From Phellopilus nigrolimitatus (taxonomy: Eukaryota > Basidiomycota > Agaricomycetes > Hymenochaetales > Hymenochaetaceae), in NCBI GenBank assembly GCA_021029095.1, contig JAJOHG010000324.1, positions 1-29,011 on the forward strand: a DNA stretch of 29,011 nt, in the 5' to 3' direction. The translations under genes were made by a program, and so were the position numbers. Under the pieces are notes generated by a model. The model made no database searches, was not told the origin of the DNA, and saw only the letters and a list, made by a program, of their open reading frames with translations. Below, piece after piece: positions 18,025 to 29,011 of this stretch. Within the stretch, counting starts at the first letter, position 1. Each line of letters opens with the position of its first letter.

Positions 18025-21000
18025 GCTTGGCTGCTGCGCCCTAAATACAGTACATTGTCTAATATGAACTCATAACGGAAGAGCATTGTACCGATATCGC
18101 AACCGGACTGCGCTTTGTGCTCTAGGCTCTGTGCTTTGTTCCGGTGTAACAGAATGGTGCTCTATTTGCGAAAGGTGTGGGGCTTGGTTTCAGTTTGCCT
18201 GGTTTAGCTCATCCGCGCTCTGGACTTCCTAATTCTTTCCCAGTATGAAGTCTCCAGCCTGTCTTCAAGTATGAATCTCCTCGACGCTCAAGGATATCGG
18301 CTTGTAGCTGACTGGTGTTACCTCGTGACTGGGCTGTTGGGCCTGCGGGCCTATCGCGCATATATTTCTGTGGTCTTCTCCGCTATCCTAGCCTCTTCGT
18401 TCCTGTCATGCGAGGGATTTCTCGTGCTCGACACTGCGCACAAGCCACGCCCCCAGTCTACGGTCGTCTTCTTGACTCCAGTTTTTTGTTCCGTGAAAGC
18501 TACGCTCCGAACTTTATACATCGCGGCGTTAAGAAGGCAAGGAAGGTGGTGGCAGCTCAACTTTAGAGAGCTTCGATTCTTCTGTGCTTCCGAATGACTC
18601 GCTACTCGTTGTTTCTCTGCGCATTGCTCCTTCGTGGCGTTAAAGCCTCTAGGTTGCTGTGCCGTGAGGCTAGACCTTTCGGTGGACCTTCGGCGGCCGT
18701 AAGCATGGGCTTTGACAATGCACAACGAGTGGTGTTCGAGCGGTGCATTTCAGTTTTTTTAAGTACTCAGCCTGTTCAGTCCCTCCTCTTCTTTCTAGAG
18801 GAAGTTATTGTACATGAGTCTCTAATGAAGATGTTTCTAATTAATAACTGAGAATGAGAACTCGTTTCTGTTGAACCCCATTTTCTTGACGGTACCGTGA
18901 TAACAGGAGACGCTGAGGCATTCCCTCTCATCTTTCACGCATATTTCTTAGTCAACTATTTATGCACAAGGACGTCGAAGGAATGCTGCATTATGCCGCA
19001 CATACTAGTGCTCATGGTGATTGCTGGGTGCTGGGCTGCTATGTGTGGCGCGCACGTACATGAGCGAGGGTACGAATGGACATCTGTGGCGGGGAAAGAA
19101 AAACCGACAGGGAAAAAGAGAACACTAGAAGGAACGCAGGGAGAGCAAGGGGGAAAATGCGTTTGTTCCTTCGGAAAGGGAGGGAAGGGGGAGGGGGGAG
19201 GGGAGGGGGAGCTGAGAGTGGACTTAGTTCCCATCGATTGTTCAAAAACGCGTTTTAAGGTGCAGAAAGGTTACCATCTACACGCTGAGACCAGCCACAT
19301 CTCGAGTCAATCTGCACAAGCCGAGATTGGAAATTTAGCCCGTTACGGGGCAGCTCGGGCGGGTCAATAAAAAAGGCTTAAAGGCAGGGGAAGGCGGTGC
19401 TGGAGAGTTTGGAATTGAATAGCCTGACTTATTTCGTCGAGAGGATATATACGGTACTATAGACACGCACGTACGGCGCGTGTCGTGGGCGTGTGTCGGA
19501 GATTGGAATGGAATGATGTAGTCGATGGTAACCACGGTGGTGCTCGGAGCCGTGCACGTTCCCTAAGCCAGGTTGGTAGACACATTTCAGCAGATCGCGC
19601 CCGGAGGGGATATACGCCACGCTGTTCCAGCGAAAATCGGCTAGATAGTTAAAGTCAAGTTAAAGCACGCATTTAGACCCTTTCTAGGGAGACCCGAGCC
19701 TGTTAGAGTTAGAGGTAAGGCAGCTAGTAGGTGGCGGCCTCTTATCGAAATCTTTAATCGGAAACGTTTGGGGGTGGCGGCGTTCACGGCGGAGTACCGT
19801 GTAGCGTAAATCAAGTGGCGAACATGCCGCCGGGCCTTTAGCGGAACAGCACAAGATGCTCGTGGGGGGATTGGAAAGAGGGGAGGGGGAGGCATGGCGT
19901 CGGGCCCGTTTTGCGATAATATTTTCTGCGCTATGCTGTGGACGATGACTTGGCCTGCCGTGGGGAGTGCACGACATATGCTGGCCTAGCCGGCTAGTAA
20001 ATGCTATGGCCTAGTTTGTTATTTTGCGAGTGTAATCGGCGCGGCGGTGGTGGCGGTGATTTTTAGAGATTTCGTTTTTCGATGGTAGGCCAGGAGTCAG
20101 GAGATGATTTGAATACGTGTGCAATATATAGCACCGCATTAGACGATAATTGTATTTCCGCCTGCCGTGCTAGCTGCGCACGGAGGTTGCGGGCCCATGC
20201 TGATGCGTTGACGTCTCGAGAGGTGCGGCGGCTGGTTGTGGCGCCGCCGTGCGGGGTGAACGTTCTGCACCGGCATTTGACACACAAACTGGGGGCGTCA
20301 TGGCAGTGTACAAGCAGGCGAGTTACTGCTTTTCGTATACGTATTTTGCAGTGGAAATTTTGCAGTAGAAACTCTGCCTGCTGCGGAAGGATTTGCAGGC
20401 CACGATCGCAAGTAGACGGTCAAGAAGCTCTGTGCACATATCCCCACGTTGTACAGCTTACAGCTTCTTAGATAGTGGTATTCGCGCGTAGTGAATCCTA
20501 AGTACTGCGCTGGCGGACACTAGGCCGACGCTAAGCCGACGCTGTGCGTGGTCAAAGCGCGACGAAGCCATTATGTGCGCACAATCTCACGCTCAGCACT
20601 GCTCGATCATCGCGCTTCCGGAAGGGAAGAAACTGATTGTGAATTATTTTTGTATCGCAAATTCGTGAGATGATGATGACCATTCGATATCAGAGGGGAG
20701 AAACTGCGCGCTTGGAAGTGGAAACTGGAATAGGAGGAGCAAGTTTAATACTTAATAGGGGTGCGGGTAAATATTGGCAACTCCAATATGGTTGATTGCT
20801 CTATTGAGCAATTGTTCTCTTCTCAAGACAAGAGCTGCTTCCTGGGCCGTAGCAGCGCACTCGCAGTAAAGCATCAACAGAGGCCCCTCAGTGGGCCTGC
20901 GTAGTGGTACTCAAAAGCACTGAGTTGCGTATGAAGGCTCGAAAGCCACAGAAAACATTCAAAATTCAAAATTCCGAATACGGCAATCCCCGATAGTCGC

Positions 21001-21230
21001 TGGCTTGGCGGTTTCCATAAATACTCAGGGCACGACCTACCAGCGTCTGCCACAACCGATATCACCCCGAACGCCAGGCATAGCTCTGCCCCCAACACCA
21101 AACCCGAATGTCTCGCGCACAGGAGACAAATGGTTTGTCCCCATTACAATCTCCCTTAAAATATTATGATTTGCTAAACTGTGGCGCGGTCGCTTTCTCT
21201 CACCTCGTAGGACAGTTATATAACGAACCT
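18025..21230. other. 3.2-kb region without a confident gene
   Basis: Only short, mutually overlapping frames are present on both strands, none with a motif or a matching splice model. Local features: a polypurine/G-rich tract near 19130-19210; GC-rich, purine-skewed DNA around 19370-20060; an imperfect tandem TTTTGCAGTGGAAA/TTTTGCAGTAGAAA at about 20343-20371; and a CAAAATTC repeat near 20960. The last part must contain the promoter of the calcium antiporter. A TATATAAC segment at 21217-21224 lies too close to the chosen ATG (21231) to be its TATA box, so transcription may begin further upstream or use that element for a downstream start. Confidence 0.45.
19178..19209 (+). repeat. G-run cluster, potential G-quadruplex
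   Basis: Six runs of three to six G follow each other with single- or double-A spacers. This satisfies the usual G3+N1-7 pattern for an intramolecular quadruplex on the plus strand. The polypurine bias extends about 80 bases upstream. It lies in gene-free DNA; a regulatory role is not shown. Confidence 0.7.
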
Positions 21231-24200
21231 ATGAGCTACGGTTCCTCCGACCAGCAACCATTGCATTCCGCAGAGTCAGAACCGACAGCCATCCAGACGC
21301 GTACGCCGACCCACGCTTCGACCCGCTCGATCCTGCCTGGTTTGTGTAGAAGGAATACCAACCGTAGGGACGGCGGGCGCAAAGCCTCGCTCATGTCGCA
21401 GTTGAGCGAGCACTTCGTACCGGCGAAGCCAGTCGGTGATGCGCCTGGGTTCTGGCAGGGGTTGAGGGCAATCATATTTGCATCGTGTACGTGGTCCAGC
21501 TTATTCTCTTCGTTGAACAAGTGGCGTGCTAAACTTGGTGGGGCATCCAGGGCTGAACATTCTGCTATTTTGCATTCCGATTTCGGTACGTTTCTCGTGC
21601 TGGTAAAGTGGTGAATATTTCTGAAGGATAAATGGTTTGCAGTGGGCTTTCCACTGGGCGATGCCAGACAGCCCTGTTCTTATTTTTGTTTGTGAGTACA
21701 TCGGGCGTGGTTTCACTTCAGTGTGTCCAAGCCAGTAATCCCCTTTTTTCAGTTTCTTTTCTTGCTATCATTCCCTTGGCAAAGGTATATATAGCTCAAA
21801 TCGGGTTAACATTTGATTCTAAATCTATTGCGCTGTAGCTTCTGGCACTCGCCACGGATGAGCTCTCAATGCGGGTCGGCCAGACGTTAGCTGGACTTCT
21901 TAATGCTACTCTGGTATGTCTCGCATCCACATGTCAAATCTTCTGACAGTTTTTAACTTTCCTGAAATACAGGGAAACGTGTAAGTGCTATCTTCATACA
22001 GGAATGAAGTACCTTCGACGCTAATCAACTACTCCGTCTTACGCCCGAAATTTCCGTCCTCATCGGATTTGATATTTGTCCAGTGTTGAGCTTATTGTCG
22101 CCGTGAGTACTCTCTCGCCCAATTTGTCACTTTCAAAGACGGAGCTACTCTTATTTTGGGACGATTACTGATTGGCTTTCTGTGTGATGCAGGTCATAGC
22201 CATCGTCAAATGCGAGCTTCAGGTCGTTCAATCGTCGCGTAAGTTTGCTTTAGCCGTTATGTCCCTCCTGGTCTGCAGTGGATTCTGCGCTCTACTAGCA
22301 ATACTCTTTGCAACTGTGCATGTCGCGTAGCCACTACAATTAACTGATGCCTTCTCGTTCTCTCCATTTAGTCGTCGGCTCGATCCTGAGTAACCTGCGT
22401 GCGTCTTTTTTGCATCGACTTCTGCGCGCTCGCTGATCGATTATTTTTATAACTCGATCTATTCCATCTAACCTGCAATAGTGCTCGTGCTCGGGATGTG
22501 CTTCTTCGCTGGCGGTACGCGCTTCCAGGAACAGGGTTTCGGATCAAGTGCGTCTTGCCCTGCTCCTACCAGGACGTGGGCGCTTACTGACTGATTTCTT
22601 CGATATATTTGTTTTTGTGTACATCTTTATCCGTGGCTATAATCTGGTTGTGGCTTCTTTCCCTGTTGGCGCTTCTTGGACGAACCGTTCACTCGGTTGT
22701 GTTTGACGCTCGCTCATCTTGACGCTGGTCGCCTGATTCTTGGGTCTGGTATACTTTGGCGCCCGTGTCGATCCATGAATATCAATGATGCTGTGCTGGC
22801 GTCTAATACTCTAATACCCCGCATGCTATGGTTTTGTCGGGTGGATTTTGTCAAACTTGGGTTTTGATGTCTAGGTGCGAGCCAGATTAACTCATCGCTC
22901 CTGACGCTAAGCGTTATCGCGGTGCTCTTGCCTGGTACGTCTTGAACTTAACCGAGGTGCGGTCCATATAGCTGACGATTTCTTTAATACCTTCTTTTCT
23001 GTGCTGTGCCTTCCTATCCATTTATGTCTCGTCCATCTCGCGTTTCGGTTCGTTCGCGACTCAACTCAACTCAACCCTTCGATTCTTCGTCTCCGTATAT
23101 TGGATATCGGTCTTCTTCTAATACGAACGCCAAACCTAAAACAGGCGCGTTCCATCTTGCTGTACAGCCGGATGCGTCGGACCCTACCCACGATCCGCTG
23201 ACGGACGGCCAAGAGGGCGCCGACATCAAGAAACTCAGCCACGGCGTCGCCATCATCCTCCTCTTCAGTGCGTTGTATTTTCCTTTGTCCATTCGCGCTT
23301 CCCGTCTGACCGTTGGTCCTCTTTGAAGTCTACGGATCGTATCTGGTGTTCCAGCTGTGGTCGCATGCGAGCCTGTACGATGACAACCACAAGGATAACT
23401 TCAAGTCGACACGCTACGATGAGTCGGTGACGAACGGAAACGCGACCGCCGTGTTTGACAAGTTTACTGGCAAGGTTGCGAAAAGGCTGCATATTAGGCA
23501 GAAGGGGGGTGAGAAGAGTTCTGAGCAGGCTGAGAGTTCGAATGGGCACTCGAATGGGCATGCGAACGGAGATGCGAATGGATTTAGGCGGGCGGAGAAC
23601 GGTGAAGAGAATGACGAGACGCACGACGGTACGGACGTCGAGGCACACGCGGGTAAAGAGCCGGAAGAGGAGGTGGAGAGTCCGAGTATGAGTCTGACGA
23701 TGTGTATTGTGATGCTGATTGTTGTCACGGTTGTACGTTTCCTTCATCCTTACCCTCCCCCTTTTTGTTTTTATACTCACTTTTCTGTCTATTTTTATGC
23801 AGCTTGTCGCAGTCACTGCAGAGTTCCTCGTGAGCAGCATCGACGGCGTAACGTCTGGGAGCTCGGGTCTCAGCAAAGAGTGGGTCGGGCTTATCCTGCT
23901 TCCAATTGTTGGCAACGCGGCGGAGCATGTCACCGCGGTCACTGTCTCCGTGAAGGACAAGCTCACACTTAGTATCGGCGTAGCAGTCGGGTCGAGCATC
24001 GTGAGTGATTTGCTGCAGTATATAGCTGTGTCTTGGATACTAATAATGCATTCTTGCTTGCTTCGTACGGCGCCTGCAGCAAATTGCGCTCTTCGTAATT
24101 CCGTAAGTTTTTTTTCTTTTCCTTCTGTAAAGTCCGTACAGAACACCGAGCTTATTTCACTCGCTTCGTTAATGACAGGTTGATGGTCGTCATTGCGTGG

Positions 24201-24620
24201 TGTCTGGGCAAGCCGCTCCTGCTTCTCTTTGATCCGTTCGAATCTGTGGTGCGTGTCCACTGTTGCTTTCTTTCTTTCATCTTCGCTGAGCATATGCCGC
24301 ATGCTCCACAGACACTCTTCCTCGCGGTGCTGACGGTGAACTACTGTGTTGCAGACGGGAAGGTGCGTCTTTCATTTCTTATTCCTCCACGGTCGAATTA
24401 AACCTGACCGTTTCCCCGATTGTCCGTCGACGCAGTCAAATTGGCTGGAAGGCATGATACTAATGTGCCTGTATGTCATCATCGCCGTGATGTTCTGGTT
24501 CTACCCGGGAAGGTGCGTGTCCGGCGCCATGTGCCTTTAATATGCGTTATACGAAGACTGCGCGCTGACTCCATGCTTGCGTGCAGCGATATCGCAAACG
24601 TCTTGGCGGAGTGCACGTGA
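21231..24620 (+). CDS. Vacuolar Ca2+/H+ antiporter, VCX1/CAX family
   Basis: CAX proteins move Ca2+ (some also Mn2+) into the vacuole in exchange for protons. Nineteen exons: 21231-21486, 21551-21585, 21643-21691, 21753-21784, 21839-21913, 21973-21980, 22084-22102, 22193-22238, 22372-22398, 22482-22547, 22875-22934, 23145-23267, 23329-23732, 23803-24000, 24080-24102, 24179-24248, 24312-24362, 24436-24512, 24587-24620; about 550 residues. All joins are in phase. The soluble N-terminus (about 80 residues, Ser/Thr/Arg-rich) is followed by membrane helices. Both ion-binding repeats are present: GNVVELIVAVIAIVKCEL and GNAAEHVTAVTVSVK. DELSMRVGQTLAGLLNATLGN and LVGSILSNLLLVLGMCFF are typical of fungal VCX1. 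A hydrophilic, acidic loop of about 100 residues (coded in exon 13) precedes the second half, which ends NVLAECT. An in-frame ATG at 21108 would add 41 residues; 21231 is preferred because the added part is not protein-like. Convergent with FOX2. Confidence 0.93.
21973..21980 (+). other. 8-nt microexon of the Ca2+/H+ antiporter
   Basis: GGAAACGT sits between ACAG and GTAAGT. It codes Gly-Asn and part of Val of the GNVVE motif, the heart of the first CAX repeat, so skipping it would both shift the frame and remove an ion-binding motif. Confidence 0.85.
23538..23585 (+). repeat. Four 12-base repeats in the antiporter loop
   Basis: Four in-frame units (SNGH, SNGH, ANGD, ANGF) are encoded by near-identical 12-base blocks in the cytoplasmic loop. 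They probably arose by slippage and may differ in copy number between strains. Confidence 0.75.
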
Positions 24621-25328
24621 GGCGCGTTGATCGCATACCCCTTCACTTTGCCTTTCTCGTCCCTCCTTCCGATAGATTTATGGACTTCATGTGTATCACT
24701 TCCATCCCACTGTACGACTAAGTTCCCCTCTTCTTTTCCGTTGCCTGCTTCCTGTCTCAAGAAAGAAAAAATCATTATCTTCCCGCTCGCCGGCATTGGT
24801 CACCCTCTCTATACAAAGACACCGCTACTCTACTACCGACCCTCCAACCCCATACCCCACGCTCTTTAGGTTGGTTCCAGCACTCTTCAGTCTTACACAC
24901 ACTACAATATCATTTTGCGTTTTATTACTGATTTTTGTCTGCACGGATGTATCATGACGTAGCTTTTAGTTCTTTGTCTTTTTGGGGACTCAATTTCTGT
25001 CAGTAATCTTGCTTGCTTATTGCGTTTGGGTATCGTCTATAGCAATTTTATTCCTTTTGCGTTCGATCTCGAGAAAATATTCGTTGATACTTATAGAGAC
25101 GGGACCCTTATTATGTGTTTACCTCGTAGGCACCCACGCCGTGCTCAAACGCATGGACATAGGGCACCTTCAGATAATGAGCAATGGACAATAGGAGGGT
25201 TGATACACCCGGATACAATTGGCCCTGTTTGAGAAAATGTATTTCCAAGGGCGAAATGAGAACGTAGAAGACACGAGACTGCATTTTACATATCTGCTAT
25301 ATTTAGTATTGTGAGTTGGCCACCATGG
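24621..25328. terminator. Convergent 3' flanks of the antiporter and FOX2 genes
   Basis: The stretch between two stop codons holds pyrimidine-rich, AT-rich DNA (about 24660-25060) without a supported gene. It should contain the polyadenylation sites of both genes; exact signals cannot be placed. The small frames here have skewed composition and no motif. Confidence 0.4.
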
Positions 25329-28300
25329 CTATAGCTTCGCCTTGACCGAGCCTGCAGACGCGGCTGCGAGCGTCGCGCCCGCAGCAGCCAGGACGGTGGT
25401 TCCGCGTTCCTTCACTTTCGTAGCTGTACGGAGGGACGGAGATAGCACTCAGTTAGCAATGAAAAAGTATGTATGAATTTGGGAAATTAAACGTACTGAA
25501 AATAACTCTGTTTCCCTCCTTCCACATCTCCGTAACGAGCGTCTCGCCAGGGTAGACGACACCGGCGAAGCTTGGAGTAACATATGGCTCAAATAAAGTC
25601 AAAGGGAAAGCAGAAGCAGGGCGTACCGGACTTTGATGTCTTGGAAGGTGCCAAAGGTCTTCAGGACGTGCTTCGCGGAGATGCCCATAAAACAGAGGCC
25701 TAGGGATCGAAATTGGATTTCTGACTAGCAAACTGATTTGGTTTCAAAAACCACCTACCATGAAGAATAGGCTTATCGAAACCGCCGACAGCTGCGAACT
25801 CCGGAAGAATCTATTGTCATTGAGAACAGGTTAGGGTGAGGCTATGTCAGTTTTCGTGTTGGTACTTACGTGTAGTGGGTTCGAGTCGCCGCTTAACCTG
25901 CGAAAAGGCTTAGCTGACCGAAGTAAAACAAATAAGGACGCCGAGGACGCCACGTACCGGTAGAGTGCAGCCTGAGTAGGCAGAGTCTTCTCTTCTACAA
26001 CCGCATCAGGCTGGCGCTTAGGCGGGGTGTTCGCAGCTGTAGCAGGTCCGCGGTCTTTGAGTTTGATGAAACAACAGAATGTCGGGTCAGATAAATCTGT
26101 TTGGGTGTGCGCAGCCACGACATGATTTACCTGACGAGCTCCGTTTGCCGCCAAAGCCTCCACTTCCCCTGATGAACACGGTCGATTGGTTCTCGAACAC
26201 AACCTTGCCGGTACTCTGGTCGATCGTCTCGACGACAGACGTGACTGCCGCTGCCTTGCCCTTGTCGAGTACTTCAACCAGCCTATATAAGCGTTGTAAT
26301 CCGGTTAGCGCTAGGATGTGACATAATCGAGATCGACCTCACCTGGCTTTGTTGACCATCGTCCCGCTCGTCGGAATTGGACCCTTGATTGCAAGGAATT
26401 GCTCGCCATGCAATAGCTTTGCCTATGCATTCGGTCAGAAAATGCAGCCTCATCACATCATGTCGTGGCGTCCGCAGCTCAGATCAGCCCGGTGATCAAT
26501 GACTCACAGGGTTGAATTTGGGCAGCCAGTCGAGCGGTATCCCGGCACTCGCCAAGAACTGCGGCACCACGCCAAACGTCGGCAGCGCCGCGAAGTTGTC
26601 GTGGTTCTCGTACGTCCATTGCAGCTCCTTTTCGGTCGCACCCACGCCGAGATTGTACAAAATGATGTCCCGCTCAGTATACGAAAACTCAGTCGGCTCG
26701 GGTACGTCTTTCTTTGCTGCCACGACGAGCTCAGAGTCTTCGGGATCTGCATATGGGTTGGCGTCTGCATCATCGCCTTCGTTGGAAAAGTTCTCAATAA
26801 TCTAGCAAAGCTGCTGTGAGCACAGCCATTCTTTAGCATCGTTAAGTAGGGAAATTCTCACTTGGGCTATGGCTTCCTGTGTAGTCGTCGGGTACGTAAC
26901 GCGCCCATCATCTATGGCCAATCATTACTCAGATAGTTGTCCCAACCCATGCTTTCCCTGACGTACCAAAATTGGTAAACAAATCCCATTTCTCAAGGAC
27001 AGCCTCGGGAGTTAAAGGTTTGTTTACAGGAAAGCCGTGTCCACCGGCACGCTGCCAGCGCGTCTGAGCAGCCCAGCCACCTGATACCTCAAAAAGGCAC
27101 CCCGTCGTTTCTTCATTGCCTATTGAACCCGAAATTTTGAATGAGTGTCAGGAATTATCAGGGAACGTATCTGGTCACCTTCGCTTGACAGGAAACCCAC
27201 GATAGGTGCGACGTAATCCGGCTATTGTCAGTGCTGCATTAGACATGATAAAGCGTGTGTATGTTATTTGCTAACCTTGAACGCGTCAACCATCTCTTGC
27301 GACCTGAACAACGTTTTTAGCGATCCAATCATTATCAAAAATATTGTCAACGCATACCAAACCGTGCTCGTCATAGCAGTACCTGCTTGAGGTGCAAGGC
27401 AGTTCGCAAGGATGTTGTATTTGCGCCCTTCGAGCGCAAGTGTGCGTGTAAGGCCAAGGATCGCAGCTTTCGCAGTTGAGTACTGAGAGGGTGTTAGCAC
27501 TTTGATTGAGAAAACGTAGTTTAATGACGCACGTTGGCCTGCCCGAAGTTACCGTCTGAATAGATAAATAAATTTATTAGATATGTGTGATAGCAATTAC
27601 TAGTTTCTATACGCACATATGCCCACTTGCGAGCAGGTCGTCACAATTCGCCCATAGCGCTGCTTCTGGAATAACGGCCAGACGGCCTTCGCACTCTTAA
27701 ACGTCCCCCTGTGCATATCCTCGCGTCAGATTCCATAAAAGATGAAGGATTGTAGCTCACCTCAGGTGCACGGCGATGACAGCGTCCCATTCTTGCTCAG
27801 ACATTGCGGTAAACGACTTGTCGCGCAGAATACCTGCATTGGCAACGAGGATATGAACTGCACCGAACGCATCGAGAGCAGCCTTGACGATCGCGTCACC
27901 GTCTTCTGCAGAGCAGATAGCGGCAACCGCCTTCCCTCCAGCTATCCAAACGGGTGAATCCTTAGTGCTTAATTTTACAAACACTTGGGAATCGCATACC
28001 TTTGTGGATCTCATCGACGACGGCACTGGCGTTCTTCTCGCTGACATCATTAATAACGACGTTCGCACCGAGTTTCGCATACATATGCGCGTACGCACGG
28101 CCCAGACCAGCTCCCGAGCCCGTGATAATGACGGTCTTTCCGTCGAAGCGCACCTCCGGAGAAAATTGCGGGTTAGGGGCAGTTATAGTCTTAGCGAACT
28201 CGAGCTTCGACTGCGAAGACATGTCAGATTATTTACGTTAGGAAGAATAGGGACCTACAAGAGGGTCAAAGTCCCGGAGGTCTGCTGGATGATCCGCGTC

Positions 28301-29011
28301 TGTGAAGTCCGTGACCTGCTCCCAACGTTGCTTTACCGCGGAAGGCGTGAAGGACGAGTCTGTACGGAAGATGACACCCTTGCTGCGTTCCCAGCGAATC
28401 TCTGCAACGAAACCCGCGCCCACTTCGAAAACGCGTCCGGAAGCGTTAGGTGAGTCGGGGTGCACGAACGACGCAACGAATGGCGCGACAAACTCGGGCT
28501 TCATGCCCTCGAGCATATCAGGCGGCATTACCGTCGCGGTCATCGCGCTCGCGGCCATCGGCGCGATAGCAGTCGCCCTGATATTGTACTTGGCGCCTTC
28601 GACGGCGAGCGTCTTCGTGAACGTGACGAGGCCCATCTTTGCCGCGCTGTAGTTCGCCTGGCCGACGTTGCCATACAGGCCCGCGGCGCTCGCGGTGTTG
28701 ACGATCCGCCCGAACTTCTGCCCGCGGAAGTGCGGCCATGCGGCCTTGGTGCACGCAAACGCGCCCTTGAGGTGCACGAGCTGGACGAGGTCCCATTCAG
28801 CGTCGGAGACGTTCTTGAATGCCTTGTCGCGCAAGATACCCGCGTTGTTGATGAGGATATGAACGCCGCCAACGCGCTGAGCGCGGTTTGAATGACGGCG
28901 GCGCCGTCTGTAACAGAGGATGCGCTGACACCGCCTTGCCGCCAGCTGAGCCAGGGAACGATTGTGTTAATAAGTCGAGCTTTCTAGTCCCAAATATTAT
29001 GACGGACCTTT
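25329..29011 (-). CDS. FOX2: Peroxisomal multifunctional beta-oxidation enzyme FOX2 (5' end beyond the window)
   Basis: FOX2 joins two (3R)-hydroxyacyl-CoA dehydrogenase domains of the SDR family to an enoyl-CoA hydratase 2 domain, covering steps two and three of peroxisomal fatty-acid oxidation. Twenty exons on the minus strand, from the edge: 29008-29011, 28259-28945, 28000-28210, 27761-27941, 27617-27708, 27533-27555, 27358-27482, 27276-27303, 27179-27221, 26967-27119, 26862-26911, 26508-26801, 26343-26422, 26131-26282, 25958-26054, 25870-25897, 25759-25810, 25627-25699, 25497-25570, 25329-25423; about 847 residues here. SDR1 has NNAGILRD and the catalytic YSAAK; SDR2 has [15 protein letters not shown] and YSTAK. 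The hydratase has the catalytic motif [11 protein letters not shown], followed by [13 protein letters not shown]. The protein ends AKL, a type 1 peroxisomal signal. Two single-base deletions (near 28871 and 28921-28925) break the frame of SDR1 close to the window edge; everything downstream reads cleanly. Confidence 0.95.

Noticed and set aside
18185..18260. TGGTTTAGCTCATCC resembles a tRNA D-arm or A box
   Set aside because: No matching T-arm (B box), anticodon arm or acceptor stem could be found at the right distance.
21108..21230. Upstream ATG extending the antiporter by 41 residues
   Set aside because: The added segment is not protein-like for this family; kept only as an alternative start.
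22676..22867. ATG-less 63-codon frame in the antiporter
   Set aside because: It lies within the long intron 22548-22874; the protein is continuous across that intron without it.
23265..24302. Minus-strand open frame of 345 codons
   Set aside because: It lies over four exons of the Ca2+/H+ antiporter, whose protein is clearly recognised; the minus product has no motif.
28540..28872. Minus-strand frame rich in Ser/Arg at the FOX2 start
   Set aside because: It is the wrong frame created by the single-base deletion near 28871; the SDR1 sequence continues in the other frame.

Overview
The window is nuclear DNA of a filamentous fungus, most likely an agaricomycete basidiomycete. Its genes are cut by many short introns, mostly 48-85 nt with GT...AG ends and tiny exons (6, 8 and 12 nt). 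One gene is a close family member of the fungal bioluminescence luciferase. I see no bacterial, viral, rRNA or CRISPR signal and no recognisable transposon. Exon boundaries were placed by eye from splice sites, reading phase and recalled family sequence; no alignment was run.

Layout, left to right: a decayed or mis-assembled cyanase gene (271-1233, +); an unknown basic protein (1878-2533, +); an acidic C2H2 zinc-finger protein (3487-4458, +); 3.2 kb without a confident gene, holding a cluster of short hairpins near 6.55-6.71 kb; a small unknown protein (7655-7993, +); an unknown, probably disordered 407-residue protein (9771-10994, +); a divergent beta-tubulin in 21 exons (11290-13896, +); a CCDC174-like coiled-coil protein (14235-15759, +); the small subunit of molybdopterin synthase (15870-16154, -); a fungal-luciferase-like protein (17116-18024, +); about 3.2 kb with no confident gene; a VCX1/CAX-type Ca2+/H+ antiporter in 19 exons (21231-24620, +); and, convergent with it, the peroxisomal multifunctional beta-oxidation enzyme FOX2, lacking only its N-terminus (25329-29011, -).

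The genes do not form one pathway. Most are housekeeping: microtubules, molybdenum cofactor, calcium storage, peroxisomal fatty-acid oxidation. The best leads are the luciferase homologue, which has none of the other bioluminescence genes beside it; the beta-tubulin, whose residues at the classic benzimidazole positions are replaced; the shared intron position in the two tandem dehydrogenase domains of FOX2; and the grouping of all single-base frameshifts in the outermost genes, which suggests either pseudogenes or poor consensus near the ends of a contig.
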